In this document: positions 63,151 through 64,000 of the stretch, piece after piece | Layout of the letters: the number at the start of each line of letters is the position of its first letter | Numbering within the stretch: the stretch's first letter is position 1 | Assembly: GCA_029213305.1 (NCBI GenBank) | Contig: JARGPA010000005.1 | Span: 1-64,000, forward strand | DNA: 64,000 nt | DNA from: Phycisphaerales bacterium | GTDB lineage: Bacteria; Planctomycetota; Phycisphaerae; Phycisphaerales; UBA1924 | Direction: 5' to 3' | Notes under the pieces: generated by a model | Told to the model about the DNA's origin: nothing | Database searches by the model: none | The model's input: the letters and a program-made list of their open reading frames with translations, nothing else | Program-made: the position numbers and the translations under genes

Positions 63151-64000
63151 TCATGTGATGATATTGAGCAACAAACTCGCAAGGAGCAAAGCAACCACAA
63201 TCAGGAATGGTGGCCAAAATACATGCTCAAGGACGCCGCCGCTCGATTGAGCTGTATTCTCAGGAATCACTGTTTCAGTTGCCTGAGCGGCTGCCGCAAT
63301 CTGAGCAAGATCATCAGAATGGAACATATCTTTATGTGCTAAAGGCGGGGTTTCCCCACGCTTGATTGCTCTCAAATCAATCAGCAAGTCAGAACAGTTC
63401 TGATACCGACTCTTAACCCGCTTTGCCATCATCATTTCGATGACTTCACTGATTCCTGCTCCGAGCTTCGGATTGACATGATCAGGCGGAATGAGTTCGC
63501 TCTTGAGATGCTTGTGCATCACTGAAGACGGGTTCTTGCCTTCATATGGAACATTCCCTGTCACCATGTGATAAAGCGTAACTCCCAGGGAGTAGATGTC
63601 TGCTGGAGGACCGATGTCCTTTTCGCCTCGGATCTGCTCTGGAGAGATGTAATATGGTGTACCAAATGCCCGGCCTGCTTCTGCTTCTGCAGCTTCCACA
63701 TCACTCATCGCACGAGCAAGACCCATATCTGCAAGTTTCACAACCCCTTCTTTAGTGATCATGATATTCTTCGGTTTCACATCCCGATGAATCAAACCTC
63801 GTTGATGTGCGTGCTCAAGCGCTTCTGCGACCTGAATTCCAACATCGATCGCGTCAGACTCTTTAAATCTCTTATGAGTCACAATGTCTTCGTGAACACT
63901 GCGTCCCTCTACATATTCCATCACGAAGAAGTAAAGATCCCCTTCGTTACCAACATCGAATGCTTGGACAATGTTGGGATGGTTGAGCAAAGCGGCTGCT
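63151..64000 (-). CDS. Membrane-anchored Ser/Thr protein kinase, C-terminal part (cut by window edge)
   Basis: The frame is open to the right edge (about 283 residues seen). Hanks-type kinase: HPNIVQAFDVG, YFFVMEYVEGRSV, catalytic loop HRDVKPKNIMIT, DMG (in place of DFG) in KLADMGLARAMSD, activation segment GTPYYISPEQIRG, ADIYSLGVTLYHMVTG. After the kinase comes a short linker and one C-terminal TM segment (FLIVVALLLASLLLNII) with no extracellular domain. The N-terminal lobe lies outside the window. Such kinases are abundant in planctomycetes; target unknown. Its stop is about 190 bp from the infC start. Confidence 0.92.
   Translation of the reverse strand, partial: AAALLNHPNIVQAFDVGNEGDLYFFVMEYVEGRSVHEDIVTHKRFKESDAIDVGIQVAEALEHAHQRGLIHRDVKPKNIMITKEGVVKLADMGLARAMSDVEAAEAEAGRAFGTPYYISPEQIRGEKDIGPPADIYSLGVTLYHMVTGNVPYEGKNPSSVMHKHLKSELIPPDHVNPKLGAGISEVIEMMMAKRVKSRYQNCSDLLIDLRAIKRGETPPLAHKDMFHSDDLAQIAAAAQATETVIPENTAQSSGGVLEHVFWPPFLIVVALLLASLLLNIIT

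Overview
The window looks like a chromosomal stretch of a marine-type Planctomycetota bacterium, most likely class Phycisphaerae. This is an inference. It rests on a DUF1559-like prepilin protein with the FTLIELLVVIAII leader and an FFDGSVR tail, long TPR-bearing secretin and FlgI-like proteins, zinc-ribbon-tailed membrane proteins, an IF-3 with a charged C-terminal tail, a B12-dependent ribonucleotide reductase and a DMG-type Ser/Thr kinase. Base composition is moderate (mid-40s % GC by eye) and even. I see no rRNA, tRNA, CRISPR array, insertion sequence or prophage. It reads as a core genome region with short operons separated by clear intrinsic terminators.

Layout. 1-1.4 kb: MnmE-like GTPase (cut by the window edge) and type III pantothenate kinase, minus strand. 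1.5-6.5 kb: a conserved hypothetical and a large secretin. 6.7-7.5 kb: STAS antagonist and anti-sigma kinase. 7.7-9.9 kb: iscS-iscU-iscA. 10-11.7 kb: ACT protein and secreted thioredoxin-like protein. 11.8-14.1 kb: trxB and a primary-type sigma factor, minus. 14.3-18.6 kb: UVR-domain protein, mnmG and a secreted ClpP/NfeD-like protein. 18.9-24.2 kb, all minus: prepilin-like protein, polyprenyl glycosylphosphotransferase, CbpA-type DnaJ and a CpeT-like/FKBP fusion. 24.6-26.1 kb: two paralogous two-TM membrane proteins. 26.2-34.2 kb, all minus: malate dehydrogenase, a hypothetical/CPBP protease pair, nrdJ, a VOC protein and dcd. 34.1-35.2 kb: a 1 kb non-coding stretch rich in perfect hairpins. 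35.2-44.3 kb: FlgI/HEAT protein, PlsC, TPR-YggX fusion, TIM-barrel isomerase, cmk, pyrD with a coupled membrane protein, TauE/SafE and a 3D-domain protein. 44.4-48.3 kb, minus: LolCDE-type ABC exporter and gcvH. 48.5-54.3 kb: smc and a second ClpP/NfeD-like paralog. 54.3-61.8 kb: ArsR/AHSA1 pair, a YCII-like protein, uvrB, a small membrane protein and uvrA. 61.8-64 kb, minus: a hypothetical, infC and a membrane-anchored Ser/Thr kinase (cut by the window edge).

Functional links: mnmG and the MnmE-like protein would form the tRNA U34 modification pair. nrdJ, dcd, cmk and pyrD all feed pyrimidine deoxynucleotide supply. uvrA and uvrB are co-oriented neighbours, and a separate UVR-motif protein is also present. 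trxB and the TlpA-like protein serve thiol redox. Several translation starts are better placed than the longest open frames suggest. trxB probably starts at a TTG, dcd and the prepilin gene at GTG, and infC probably at a rare ATC behind a perfect AAGGAG.

The most interesting unexplained items are two hairpin-dense non-coding islands (34.16-34.49 kb and 29.04-29.52 kb), the tandem two-TM paralog family, the CpeT-FKBP and TPR-YggX fusions, and the apparent AUC-initiated infC.
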